A DNA stretch of 26,203 nucleotides from Butyriboletus loyo (taxonomy: Eukaryota; Basidiomycota; Agaricomycetes; Boletales; Boletaceae): positions 1-26,203 of the forward strand of contig JBBPSI010000302.1 in the NCBI GenBank assembly GCA_038093515.1. Direction: 5' to 3'. Of this stretch, positions 8,036 through 18,648 are shown in pieces. The translations under genes and the position numbers were made by a program. The notes beneath the pieces were generated by a model that worked only from the letters and a program-made list of their open reading frames with translations, did not search any database and was not told where the DNA came from. Each line of letters begins with the position of its first letter. The first letter of the stretch is position 1.

Positions 8036-9523
8036 GAAAATACTCACCATCTCACTTCTAAATGCTGGATCTGAGCCTCAGAGGTTGGACCTCTCAAATC
8101 CATCAACTGGATCAATGAAGACGGCATCCATCAATGCAAAAGGGTGTTCAACATGCAATCTCATTCATTCCTCAATGAATCTCTCCATTCTATTTTTGAG
8201 AATGCAGGTTTTCCTCTCGTTTCACCATCATATGACACAACCCCTGATGTTCTCCTTCACAATCATGGGTTTGAAATTTTCTGTCATTCATATTATCCTT
8301 TCCTCAGGGAAATGAAGGAACACCTTGCCAGTTTCTACAATCAGTCATCTCCTTTCCAAGGTCATGACAAGGACACACTCTGGAACATGGTTCTTGCAGC
8401 ACAAGACCTGGAACTGATTAATCACTGCTATTTTTCAGTTAATGATCATGGGCATGTCAAAGCCTATGACTCTTCCAGGTGACCTGCGGAGTTCTTCAAA
8501 GTTGATGAAGAACACTTCAGAAACTGGGATGTACCAACACGATGGAGGTGGAATGAGATACAGGATTGAATTTGGAGGGAGAGATTTCACCAACTCAACC
8601 CTCACTTCTGAAAGAATTGCCTTGAAATTGAAGCTTTAAATCTTTTATTTAGGTTCACTCATGAACTCGCTGCAGAGCAGCAAGACATCACTGACAACCT
8701 ATCACACCATGTCTGACACCTACAATGAGATATCAGATGACTCCAGACAGATCTTGCAGACCATCAAGAAGCAGATTGAAGCAATATCGCGAATACCAGG
8801 AGATTGGAGTTGGAGTTAGAGAATGACAAAGAAGTTGAACTCCTGCAGAACATCAAGTTCTGGGATGACTTTTGCCTCCTAATCTTGAATGTGGACCTAG
8901 CCAGCTTCAAGCCACATGGGACCTTATGGTCATCAGTCCTATCAGGACCACTCTACGTCAGAGACATCAGGCTAACGCATGGTCCACTCCTTTCTAGAAA
9001 CCTACTTACCTTTCTTCACATGTATATGATTCTGGAGGATTACAAATACATTCTCCTTCCATACAGACAACTTTCTCCTACTCTTTATGTTTCACACTCT
9101 GACTTCAATGTAAAGTTCTCAAGTGGAAAAATCTATAATCCACACTGGTTTCCTAACCTACATTATGAGGAATTTAAAGCAATATGTGCTGCTTCAGCAC
9201 CACCTCTATCTGCTCTTCCTTATAAGACTTCTGAGAACATGTTGAACAGAGACAAAATAGGAGAGCATGTGATTGAAGGAAGTAATGTTCTAGATTCGGG
9301 TCAAGGAGGAGATTTTCAGTACAATGAATACAAATATTTGGTGCAAGAAACACTGCAACCAGATTTACCAGAACCTTCAGAACCATCTCCATTTTATATG
9401 CCTGTGGTTAATCTGATAGGTCTTCCATCCAGTTTACCTTCTCCTTTATCTAATCCTTCAAATCTAAAAGCTGACGAAGTTTTCTCTTCTTTTGATCAGT
9501 TCATCTTTGGATTTTTGTTCTAA
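8036..9523 (+). pseudogene. Unrecognised ORF upstream of copia gag, coiled-coil containing (left copy)
   Basis: One frame is readable from the Ty3-A junction to TAA at 9521, about 495 codons. It is broken only by TGA at 8072, 8480, 8567, 8609, 8714, 8726, 8738 and 8777, all compatible with CGA-to-TGA decay. The start is lost behind Ty3-A. The first part is rich in His and aromatic residues (NHGFEIFCHSYYPFLREMKEHL). The segment at about 8690-8850 is charged and heptad-like, suggesting a coiled coil (LELELENDKEVELLQNI). Then comes a region such as GPLYVRDIRLTHGPLLSRNLL and a Pro/Ser-rich tail. It ends 9 nt before the gag ATG and in the same frame, so it may be an extra protein of the element or an N-terminal extension of its polyprotein. 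A host gene fused to a broken element is the alternative. I recognise no family. Confidence 0.65.
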
Positions 9524-9532
9524 ACAATTATC

Positions 9533-10953
9533 ATGTCACTCCCCACTGTATCAGAATTCAAGACTGACACACAAATCCAGCAGAGACTTCCTGTCCTGAC
9601 TGGTGTGGACAACTATATAGTGTGGTCTCATCAAATGAGACATGCTCTCACCGTAATTGGTGTCTGGTCAATTGTAGATGGAACTTCTGAGTACCATAAT
9701 CAGACAGCCGCTGACCAGCAGAAATGGGTCTTGCTGGACAACCACTCTGTGGGCATGCTTGCCATCTATATATCACCAGAACTCCAACATGTAGTCAACT
9801 ATGACTACACTCCATCCCTCTATGATGCTAATGGCAATATTACTGCCAATACCATCAACATCTCCATCACCAAAACTCTTTGGGACTTCCTGCATGATAC
9901 CTATGCAACCACAGGCATTACAGGTCAATTTTTCCTATTCTGCCAAGCCATGAACATTTGTGTTCATGAAGCTAACACTATTACTGGTCTCATGTCCTTA
10001 ATGGACACTTTCCACAAAATGGAGGCTGCAGGATTAAGTCTTCCCAACAATTTCTGCTCCATGATCTTGCTTACCAAGTTACCAAAATCATTTGAACCTC
10101 TGGTATCCAACATCATCCACAATACCAACATTCAGCAATTCACACTGAACGTTATCATTCCCATGATCATTCACAAGTTACAACTTTGTGCTGGCACTGG
10201 CCAGATCCCTTATCCTTCAACCTCTCATGCAAATGCAGTTGCACCAGATTCCCAGCTCAACTGAACCAACATGGTTAGATGCAGACCTCCTCCACCTGCA
10301 CAGACAAACTGGAATAACCAGGCTTGCCCACAACAACTTTCTGGTGGATGTGGTTGTCCTGGACAGAAGAGGCCATTCCAACCACAGCAGCAAAGATAGC
10401 AGCAAAACCACATGCCTGCTACACCTTATGGAGGACCTTCAGGATCTTGAGCAAATTGGAATGAATGCACAAATGCTCATTCTGGTTTTAAGACATACCA
10501 AGGAAAGGGAAAAGAGAAAGCTTGTGCAAATGAAGTGGAGATGGACATGGACAGATTTGCCAACATTGTGGAGTTGGGTGAAACACAACTTGGTGACCAC
10601 ACGCTAAGAGATTTCCTGACGGAAACTGAATCTACCATTGGTCATGTAGGTTGGGGAGATGATGATCTGATGGGACCACCCCTCACTTCACCTTATTATG
10701 AGAATGGAGATGCTGACACATCCTCTTCATACTCCTTTTGGAAACACCATGATTCCCTCTAAACCTTCAGGGTCTCACAGTCAGCTGATAAAGAAGGAAC
10801 GTAAACCCAAGGCAGTCCATCTTTTGACATTTTTAGAGTTGATTGACAAGAATCCTTTTATGGTAACACTGCTTGTCATGCTGATGGCACTTGGAAGCAC
10901 AGTCTTGACTCCCAAGACATAAATGTCTGGGACTCTACATACCAGCAAACTGC
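9533..10953 (+). pseudogene. gag: Cop-C gag region, truncated at the junction (left copy)
   Basis: The open part (9533-10264, 243 codons) is a typical copia Gag N-terminus (GVDNYIVWSHQMRHALTVIGVWSIVDG region, and FHKMEAAGLSLPNNFCSMILLTKLPKSFEPL). The same frame continues to the junction through stops at 10262 (TGA), 10397 (TAG), 10448 (TGA), 10760 (TAA), 10802 (TAA) and 10844 (TGA), with no frameshift. I see no intact CCHC knuckle, which copia Gags usually have. The sequence after 10953 is unrelated inverted LTR, so this copy has no pol. Confidence 0.88.
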
Positions 10954-11054
10954 ACAGGGGTACTTGAAGAATATAAGGAGCAAGGCTCAACTTAGAGATA
11001 TCACAGTAGTGGTGAAAGAACTGAAAGAACTAGTGACAAGCCATAAGGGCTGTC

Positions 11055-11061
11055 TTATATA
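11055..11061 (-). promoter_or_regulatory. Cop-C LTR TATA box
   Basis: TATATAA on the minus strand, 271 nt into the LTR. A second, palindromic TATATA-containing stretch lies near 11096-11110. I could not decide which one is used. Confidence 0.45.
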
Positions 11062-11223
11062 CAGTACATGAGTGTTTGTACTTGTGTACTGTATAGTACC
11101 TATATAAGGTATAGTATGAATCACATGACAATATGTTAGAGATAAGAGATAAGACTAAGTATATTGTCCAATAGCACAAAGAGAGCTATATGTAATGTGA
11201 CAAGTATGACTGTGTCTAGACTA

Positions 11224-11265
11224 TGATGTCATAGTGATGTCATATGGTTCTAGACCATGATGTCA
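11224..11265. promoter_or_regulatory. Three TGATGTCA repeats in the Cop-C LTR
   Basis: TGATGTCA occurs at 11224-11231, 11235-11242 and 11258-11265. Each is one C-to-T step at the central CpG from the CRE palindrome TGACGTCA, which is intact in the Ty3-B LTR. They may be ATF/CREB-type sites, either native variants or decayed ones. Confidence 0.45.
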
Positions 11266-11332
11266 TAAAGACCAGTCTGGAAACATAGTGGCTGTAAGTG
11301 AAATACAGAAATAGAACACTACCGTTTCAACA

Positions 11333-11346
11333 CTCCTCCTTGCTTT
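11333..11346 (-). other. Cop-C polypurine tract
   Basis: Minus-strand AAAGCAAGGAGGAG lies directly before the LTR start TGTTGAAACG and follows the RNase H stop by a few nucleotides. Confidence 0.85.
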
Positions 11347-11350
11347 AGTA

Positions 11351-14300
11351 TTACTTCTTTATGGAAGAGAAAGGTAAAAGAGAGAGCATGGACCAAACTT
11401 CTTCAAACCTCTGCCATGTCAGATTCTTTGTAAAGATATCTGCTGCTTGTTGTTGAGTAGGAGTATAGAAGAGAGTAATCTCCTTATCCTCAATGCATTC
11501 CCAAATATAATGAAATGGAATTGCAATGTGCTTGCTGTGTCCTTCAATGGCAGGATTAGAAGCTAGAAATATAGCTCCTTGATTATCAACTAGAAGGGGT
11601 AAAGGACCAAGTCTGTATCCCAACTCAAAGAACAAGGAGCACACCCAAGAGAGCTGTTTAGCAGTCTTGGTCATGCCCATATATTCTGCTTCAGTTGAAG
11701 AGTGAGCAATCTTGCATTGTTGTCTGGATAACCATGATACTATGCCAGATGCTAGAAATATACAATAACCTGTCATAGAACAATGGGTCTCAATATCACC
11801 TGCCCAGTCTGTGTCACTATAAGCGATAAAGCCAGAATTGGCTCTCAGACCAGTCTGGCTGTGTCTGGAATACATTATGCAAAGGTCTGGTATTCCCACC
11901 AGATAGTGGACTATATAGAGCACTCTTTGCAAATGCTCTTCTGATGGATTGGAAGAAAATTGTGACATCTTGATGACAGCATGAGCAATATTGGGTCTAG
12001 ATCCAAGCATAATAAAGAGAAGAGATCCGATGACAGACTGATATTGTGAATGCAAAGATGGCGATGCTTTGGTGGTTGATGGTGAAGGATTGTAACCAGA
12101 AGGAAGAGGTATGCATGCAGGTTTTGCATTTTCAAGCTTGAATAGTTTTATGACCTTCTGTGCATAATCACACTGATCCAGCCTCAGGGTACGGTTTTTG
12201 CGATCCCTGGTAATCTGCATGCCTAGATACTCTTTTGCTTCTCCAAGGTCTCAACTTTCCCAAGTCTTCATAAAGTGCTTTTTGTGAGCAAGGACTTGTG
12301 CTTTATCACTACCCATAAAAAGAGCATCATCAATGTATATAACTAAAATAATGATGACTTTCCTGATGAATTTAAATATAAGTTCCTGGGTCAGACAAGG
12401 TACACTTGAAACCTTGCTTGATGAGTGATGAGTGCAAGGCTTTGTTTCATTGAAGGGCCACTTGCTTTAGGCCATAAATAGCTTTTTGTAGGCAACAGAC
12501 TTTACTTTCTGAGCCTTTTTGAGCAAAACCCTCAGGTTGTTCCATATAGATTTCTTTGTCAAGATCTCTGAAGAGAAATGCAGTTTTGATGTCTAGGGCC
12601 TCAATTTCCCAATCTTCTAAGGCAGCTAGAGCTAAGAGAATTCTAACAGTTTCAAACCTGGCAACTGGTGAGAAGGTTTCCTCATAATCAATTCTGAAGA
12701 TTTGGGTGAAGCCTTTTGCTACCCAGCGAGACTTGTGTTGTCCATTGCTTTTTCATACATTTATCCATTTCCCTTTAATGACTTGACATCCCTTGGGAAG
12801 ATCTACCAGATCCCATACATGTTGTTCTTGAAATGACTTGTATTCCTCTCCCATGGCAGTTAGCCATTTGGATCTCTCAGCAGGAGGTAATCTCATTACT
12901 ACCTTATGAGACTGTGGGATACCATCGACAGTAGCAGCAGCTAGAAGAGATTTAATCCACTTAGTGCTGTACATCTGTCCTAAGTCATCTTCTTCATTTG
13001 AGGTCTCAGTTGATTAACCGGTTGTGGAGTAGGAATTAACTCCTCCTGAATAGGATCCATTCCTTGATGTATATCACATTCTATCTTGATCAGAGGTTGA
13101 TTCCCATAAGCATTATCTGGGACAATCCATAGAATATGGTTGCGAGTAGGACAAGGATTAAAGTCATGACCCATCTGTAAGAAGTCTGGATTAGTGATCA
13201 TTGGGATTGGAACACCATGAGACCATAAATCCTGATCAAACTCATCATATAAGTCACATTGGTGACCTCGAGCATGTTCATTACATGTTGGATGATGTTG
13301 ATGAGGATGATTACAAAACTCTGTGATTCATTCAGGATATACTCTTGTCGGAGGTAAGAAAGTGGAAGGATGAATCTGACCAGGATCTTCAAAAGTTTCC
13401 AACAGAGGTATCATTTGATGTTTATGTTGGTATTGATCCATTATAAATGATCTATGTCCAGTATCTGGTGTTTCTCTTTTAACTCCAGGATATGGAGGTG
13501 AGAATACAGGCAGTTGTTCTTCATGAACTGAGTCAGGAGATGGAGGGTTGAGGAATAAAGGTGATGGTGGATTTTCAGGCATAACCCAGGGTGAAGGTAT
13601 GACTGATGGATGAGAACACAATTGTTGCATATCATCAGGATTTATGATGGAGGAAATTGGTGGTAGGCCTTCCATATTATACTGGTTCCATCAAAGCATA
13701 CTCCTAGTGGAGGTGGCATGTCTGCCTGTTGTTGGTTTGATGGTGGGGCATCAGATGTACTATCTTCATCATCTCCATTTTCATCAGCATTTGTTGCATG
13801 AATTGGAGGCAGAATTGTGGCTTGTCTATTGTCCTGTTCTTTGGAATAATGTGGGAATGTTTCTTCATCAAAAGTCACAATGGACTCTAAAAGAACATGT
13901 CTTCAGGTTGGAGACCAAAAGCGATAACCTTTGGTGCCAGATTCATACCTGATGAAAGTGGCTTGTTCCAATTTTGGAGACAACTTATTGTCCCTGAGTT
14001 CCTTCTTGATAAATACATATGCATGGCATCCAAATACCTGAAAGTAAGAGACATCTGGTTTCTCCCTAGAGAAAATCTCAATAGGGGTTTGCCAATTATG
14101 ACAACACATTGGTTGGTGATTATAGATGTGAAGTGAGGTTTCAATTGCATCTTGCCAGAAGACTTTAGGTAGACAGGCAGCATGATGCATGGCTTCTTCT
14201 TTTTCCAGAATGGTCCTATTAAATCGCTCTGCATGTCCATTCTGTTGAAGGGTGAGAGGTACAGAGAGCTGATGCTCAATGCCCCTGGATGAGAGGAGCA

Positions 14301-16671
14301 TCTGAATGTCTTTAGACATGTATTCCCCCCCATGATCCAAACAGACAGCAAGTAGTGAAGACTGGGTCTGATGTTCAGCACAGATGACCACTTCCTTAAA
14401 AGCATCAGTGGCTTCAGATTTGAGCCACAAAAACTGCACAATGGCAAAAGCCAAATAGTCATCAATAAAAGTTAAAATGTAGCACTTCTGAGTCCGAGAG
14501 TGTGTGGGGAATTCGACCAAGTCAGAATGCACTAGCCCAAAGACCTGAGGTGTGCATTTGGATGAAGGCACATAGGGACATTCATGTATCTTGCCCAAGG
14601 CACAGCCTTGACAAGGTGAAATGTCAGAAGGTTCAGGAATATTTGGCATACCCTTAATGTTCTTGTATGCATGGCATAACATGTTTTTGGAAGGATGACC
14701 AAAATAATGATACCACAATGAAGAATATCTGACATCCTGCAAGGAGTTGATCCCAACATCTGGAGTTAGCGTTGCAGCCTGAAACTAGTGGAGGGGATTG
14801 TTTGGAAGCAAGGCAGAAGCCTGCACTACCAAATGTCCTTGAGGGTTCCAAATCTTGGTTTGTTCAGTTATTTTGCAGTGGTAACCAATGTTGGTTAGAG
14901 CAGTAACCAATAAGAGTCTATGGGCAGCATTTGGTGCATACCAAACTCCTTTAGGCTCCATTGAAATGGGCTTATTCTTCCCTAGTCACTGTGATAGAAG
15001 CACAGTGCCAGGTCCAAACATCTTCATAGTTGCACCATTAGCTGTTGTTGCAGTTCTCTCAGTGTTACTGAGATCCATGAAGTTATCAACATGTGGTGTA
15101 ACATGGTTGGTACAACCACTGTCAATCATCCAAGCATTGGAAAGAAGTTTCTTCTTTGAAGGAACATTTCCTAATGTGTGAGCTCCCACAATATACAGAT
15201 CACCAAGATCAAATTCATTGGTACAGTCATATACAGTGTCATAGTCCTCAGCAGTTTGCTGGTATGTAGAGTCCCAGACATTTATGTCTTGGGAGTCAAG
15301 ACTGTGCTTCCAAGTGCCATCAGCATGACAAGCAGTGTTACCATAAAAGGATTCTTGTCAATCAACTCTAAAAATGTCAAAAGATGGACTGCCTTGGGTT
15401 TACGTTCCTTCTTTATCAGCTGACTGTGAGACCCTGAAGGTTTAGAGGGAATCATGGTGTTTCCAAAAGGAGTATGAAGAGGATGTGTCAGCATCTCCAT
15501 TCTCATAATAAGGTGAAGTGAGGGGTGGTCCCATCAGATCATCATCTCCCCAACCTACATGACCAATGGTAGATTCAGTTTCCGTCAGGAAATCTCTTAG
15601 CGTGTGGTCACCAAGTTGTGTTTCACCCAACTCCACAATGTTGGCAAATCTGTCCATGTCCATCTCCACTTCATTTGCACAAGCTTTCTCTTTTCCCTTT
15701 CCTTGGTATGTCTTAAAACCAGAATGAGCATTTGTGCATTCATTCCAATTTGCTCAAGATCCTGAAGGTCCTCCATAAGGTGTAGCAGGCATGTGGTTTT
15801 GCTGCTATCTTTGCTGCTGTGGTTGGAATGGCCTCTTCTGTCCAGGACAACCACATCCACCAGAAAGTTGTTGTGGGCAAGCCTGGTTATTCCAGTTTGT
15901 CTGTGCAGGTGGAGGAGGTCTGCATCTAACCATGTTGGTTCAGTTGAGCTGGGAATCTGGTGCAACTGCATTTGCATGAGAGGTTGAAGGATAAGGGATC
16001 TGGCCAGTGCCAGCACAAAGTTGTAACTTGTGAATGATCATGGGAATGATAACGTTCAGTGTGAATTGCTGAATGTTGGTATTGTGGATGATGTTGGATA
16101 CCAGAGGTTCAAATGATTTTGGTAACTTGGTAAGCAAGATCATGGAGCAGAAATTGTTGGGAAGACTTAATCCTGCAGCCTCCATTTTGTGGAAAGTGTC
16201 CATTAAGGACATGAGACCAGTAATAGTGTTAGCTTCATGAACACAAATGTTCATGGCTTGGCAGAATAGGAAAAATTGACCTGTAATGCCTGTGGTTGCA
16301 TAGGTATCATGCAGGAAGTCCCAAAGAGTTTTGGTGATGGAGATGTTGATGGTATTGGCAGTAATATTGCCATTAGCATCATAGAGGGATGGAGTGTAGT
16401 CATAGTTGACTACATGTTGGAGTTCTGGTGATATATAGATGGCAAGCATGCCCACAGAGTGGTTGTCCAGCAAGACCCATTTCTGCTGGTCAGCGGCTGT
16501 CTGATTATGGTACTCAGAAGTTCCATCTACAATTGACCAGACACCAATTACGGTGAGAGCATGTCTCATTTGATGAGACCACACTATATAGTTGTCCACA
16601 CCAGTCAGGACAGGAAGTCTCTGCTGGATTTGTGTGTCAGTCTTGAATTCTGATACAGTGGGGAGTGACAT
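11351..16671 (-). pseudogene. gag-pol: Cop-C gag-pol (right copy): Gag, PR, INT, RT, RNase H
   Basis: Gag starts at 16671. One frame runs to about 13690 through point stops (among them TGA 14988, TAG 14787 and TGA 13905). Protease active site MIDSGCTNH is near 15129-15103. The pre-integrase zinc region (HYFGH, CQGCALGK) starts near 14730. Integrase core residues lie in HSDLVEFP, LDHGGEY and NGHAERFN. Frameshifts occur near 13680, 12990 and 12380. RT shows VWDLVDLPKG, KGFTQ, YEETFSPVARF, YMEQPEGF and the catalytic YIDD at 12337-12326. RNase H (12220-11351) is the longest open stretch, with YSDTDWAGD and SSTEAEYMG, ending at TAA. More TGA stops lie at 13330, 12755, 12449 and 12253. It cannot make a functional polyprotein. 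INT-before-RT order is diagnostic of Ty1/copia. Confidence 0.92.
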
Positions 16672-16680
16672 GATAATTGT

Positions 16681-18168
16681 TTAGAACAAAAATCCAAAGA
16701 TGAACTGATCAAAAGAAGAGAAAACTTCGTCAGCTTTTAGATTTGAAGGATTAGATAAAGGAGAAGGTAAACTGGATGGAAGACCTATCAGATTAACCAC
16801 AGGCATATAAAATGGAGATGGTTCTGAAGGTTCTGGTAAATCTGGTTGCAGTGTTTCTTGCACCAAATATTTGTATTCATTGTACTGAAAATCTCCTCCT
16901 TGACCCGAATCTAGAACATTACTTCCTTCAATCACATGCTCTCCTATTTTGTCTCTGTTCAACATGTTCTCAGAAGTCTTATAAGGAAGAGCAGATAGAG
17001 GTGGTGCTGAAGCAGCACATATTGCTTTAAATTCCTCATAATGTAGGTTAGGAAACCAGTGTGGATTATAGATTTTTCCACTTGAGAACTTTACATTGAA
17101 GTCAGAGTGTGAAACATAAAGAGTAGGAGAAAGTTGTCTGTATGGAAGGAGAATGTATTTGTAATCCTCCAGAATCATATACATGTGAAGAAAGGTAAGT
17201 AGGTTTCTAGAAAGGAGTGGACCATGCGTTAGCCTGATGTCTCTGACGTAGAGTGGTCCTGATAGGACTGATGACCATAAGGTCCCATGTGGCTTGAAGC
17301 TGGCTAGGTCCACATTCAAGATTAGGAGGCAAAAGTCATCCCAGAACTTGATGTTCTGCAGGAGTTCAACTTCTTTGTCATTCTCTAACTCCAACTCCAA
17401 TCTCCTGGTATTCGCGATATTGCTTCAATCTGCTTCTTGATGGTCTGCAAGATCTGTCTGGAGTCATCTGATATCTCATTGTAGGTGTCAGACATGGTGT
17501 GATAGGTTGTCAGTGATGTCTTGCTGCTCTGCAGCGAGTTCATGAGTGAACCTAAATAAAAGATTTAAAGCTTCAATTTCAAGGCAATTCTTTCAGAAGT
17601 GAGGGTTGAGTTGGTGAAATCTCTCCCTCCAAATTCAATCCTGTATCTCATTCCACCTCCATCGTGTTGGTACATCCCAGTTTCTGAAGTGTTCTTCATC
17701 AACTTTGAAGAACTCCGCAGGTCACCTGGAAGAGTCATAGGCTTTGACATGCCCATGATCATTAACTGAAAAATAGCAGTGATTAATCAGTTCCAGGTCT
17801 TGTGCTGCAAGAACCATGTTCCAGAGTGTGTCCTTGTCATGACCTTGGAAAGGAGATGACTGATTGTAGAAACTGGCAAGGTGTTCCTTCATTTCCCTGA
17901 GGAAAGGATAATATGAATGACAGAAAATTTCAAACCCATGATTGTGAAGGAGAACATCAGGGGTTGTGTCATATGATGGTGAAACGAGAGGAAAACCTGC
18001 ATTCTCAAAAATAGAATGGAGAGATTCATTGAGGAATGAATGAGATTGCATGTTGAACACCCTTTTGCATTGATGGATGCCGTCTTCATTGATCCAGTTG
18101 ATGGATTTGAGAGGTCCAACCTCTGAGGCTCAGATCCAGCATTTAGAAGTGAGATGGTGAGTATTTTC
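16681..18168 (-). pseudogene. Unrecognised ORF upstream of copia gag, coiled-coil containing (right copy)
   Basis: This is the mirror of 8036-9523. The same eight TGA codons are present, so they predate the inverted duplication. Confidence 0.65.
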
Positions 18169-18170
18169 TT

Positions 18171-18597
18171 TGTTACGCTGGGCGCTAACAACTAGAACTC
18201 TGAGGCAGCACTCTGGAGTAGCCGCAGGACTCTTGAGACAATTCTCAGATGGGTCTCAGACTATGTCTTAGTGCGCACACTAAGAGTCTGGAAGAGAACT
18301 AATTGCTAGCAGAAGACTGCATAGAACTAGATAAGGTACAACTGTACAGAGGTGGGGTTTATATACTACAAGGGTCTGCGCACAGACCATGTCCCCAATT
18401 GGGTCGCGAGAGTCGTAAAGACTAATGAGGAAAGAATACTCTAGAAGCTTCTGGTGTATGAGAGAAACAGTGTCTGTGCATGAGAAATGATGACTAGTCA
18501 GAACAGTTTGTACTGTTCAAAGGGAACTAGCAGAATGCTAGGAGAAAACAGTAGTCCAAACGGTAATGGAGAGAAAAAGTAGACCACTACCATAACA
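18171..18597 (-). repeat. Ty3-A 3' LTR (right copy)
   Basis: This is the mirror of 7607-8033. Its promoter also points inward, so the two Ty3-A LTRs face each other across the palindrome centre. Confidence 0.9.
18358..18391 (-). promoter_or_regulatory. Ty3-A core promoter: shared 15-mer and TATA box (right copy)
   Basis: This is the mirror of 7813-7846, reading leftward into Cop-C. Confidence 0.72.
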
Positions 18598-18648
18598 TTA
18601 CCCCCTTCCCATGGTGGAGACTCCGACTCCACTACTTGAAATGTCCCC

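Larger units (their letters stand above)
1..10953 (+). repeat. Left arm of giant inverted repeat
   Basis: Every base here pairs with position 26204-x in 15251-26203. The arms are the same length with no net indel. I found five mismatches: 21/26183 (T versus C read on the same strand), 2782/23422 (transversion), 5025/21179, 6063/20141 and 6165/20039. The arm holds part of Ty3-B, the 3' half of Ty3-A and the 5' part of Cop-C. The inner boundary is sharp: both arms share ...CAGCAAACTGC, then the left continues ACAGGGG and the right (reverse complement) continues TGAGGAC. The outer boundary is the window edge, so the true arm may be longer. Confidence 0.97.
8034..10953 (+). mobile_element. Cop-C, left copy (truncated Ty1/copia element)
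   Basis: This holds the upstream ORF and the gag region in one reading frame, ending abruptly at 10953 just before the protease. The missing part is present only for the right copy. Any 5' LTR would lie upstream of the Ty3-A insertion, outside the window. Confidence 0.88.
10954..11332 (-). repeat. Cop-C 3' LTR, cut at the palindrome junction
   Basis: It starts on the minus strand with TGTTGAAACGG right after the polypurine tract and runs at least 379 bp. No convincing ...CA end matching the start was found before 10954, so the 3' end was probably lost when the inverted arm joined. It holds three TGATGTCA copies (plus strand 11224, 11235 and 11258) and a TATA-like TATATAA at 11061-11055. Confidence 0.75.
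10954..15250 (-). other. Unique spacer of the palindrome (rest of Cop-C)
   Basis: These 4297 bp are not duplicated in the window. On the minus strand they hold the protease, integrase, RT and RNase H parts of Cop-C and its 3' LTR. The spacer continues the right-arm copy, and its left end is fused abruptly to the inverted left arm at 10953/10954. Confidence 0.93.
10954..18170 (-). mobile_element. Cop-C, right copy (degenerate Ty1/copia element)
   Basis: On the minus strand: upstream ORF (18168-16681), gag, protease, integrase, RT and RNase H (16671-11351), polypurine tract, and 3' LTR cut at the palindrome junction. Integrase before RT is the defining Ty1/copia order. The element is heavily decayed by point stops and about three frameshifts. 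No 5' LTR lies between the upstream ORF and gag. Confidence 0.9.

Noticed and set aside
8690..8800. Frameshift inside the Cop-C upstream ORF, suggested by an open alternative frame from ATG 8709
   Set aside because: The original frame resumes perfectly at 8780 with only TGA codons between, and the same TGA decay occurs throughout. No indel is needed.
10954..11350. Search for tRNA, CRISPR or host promoter in the junction region
   Set aside because: Only copia LTR features (TATA, repeated TGATGTCA, polypurine tract) are visible; no tRNA-like fold or regular spacer repeats were seen.
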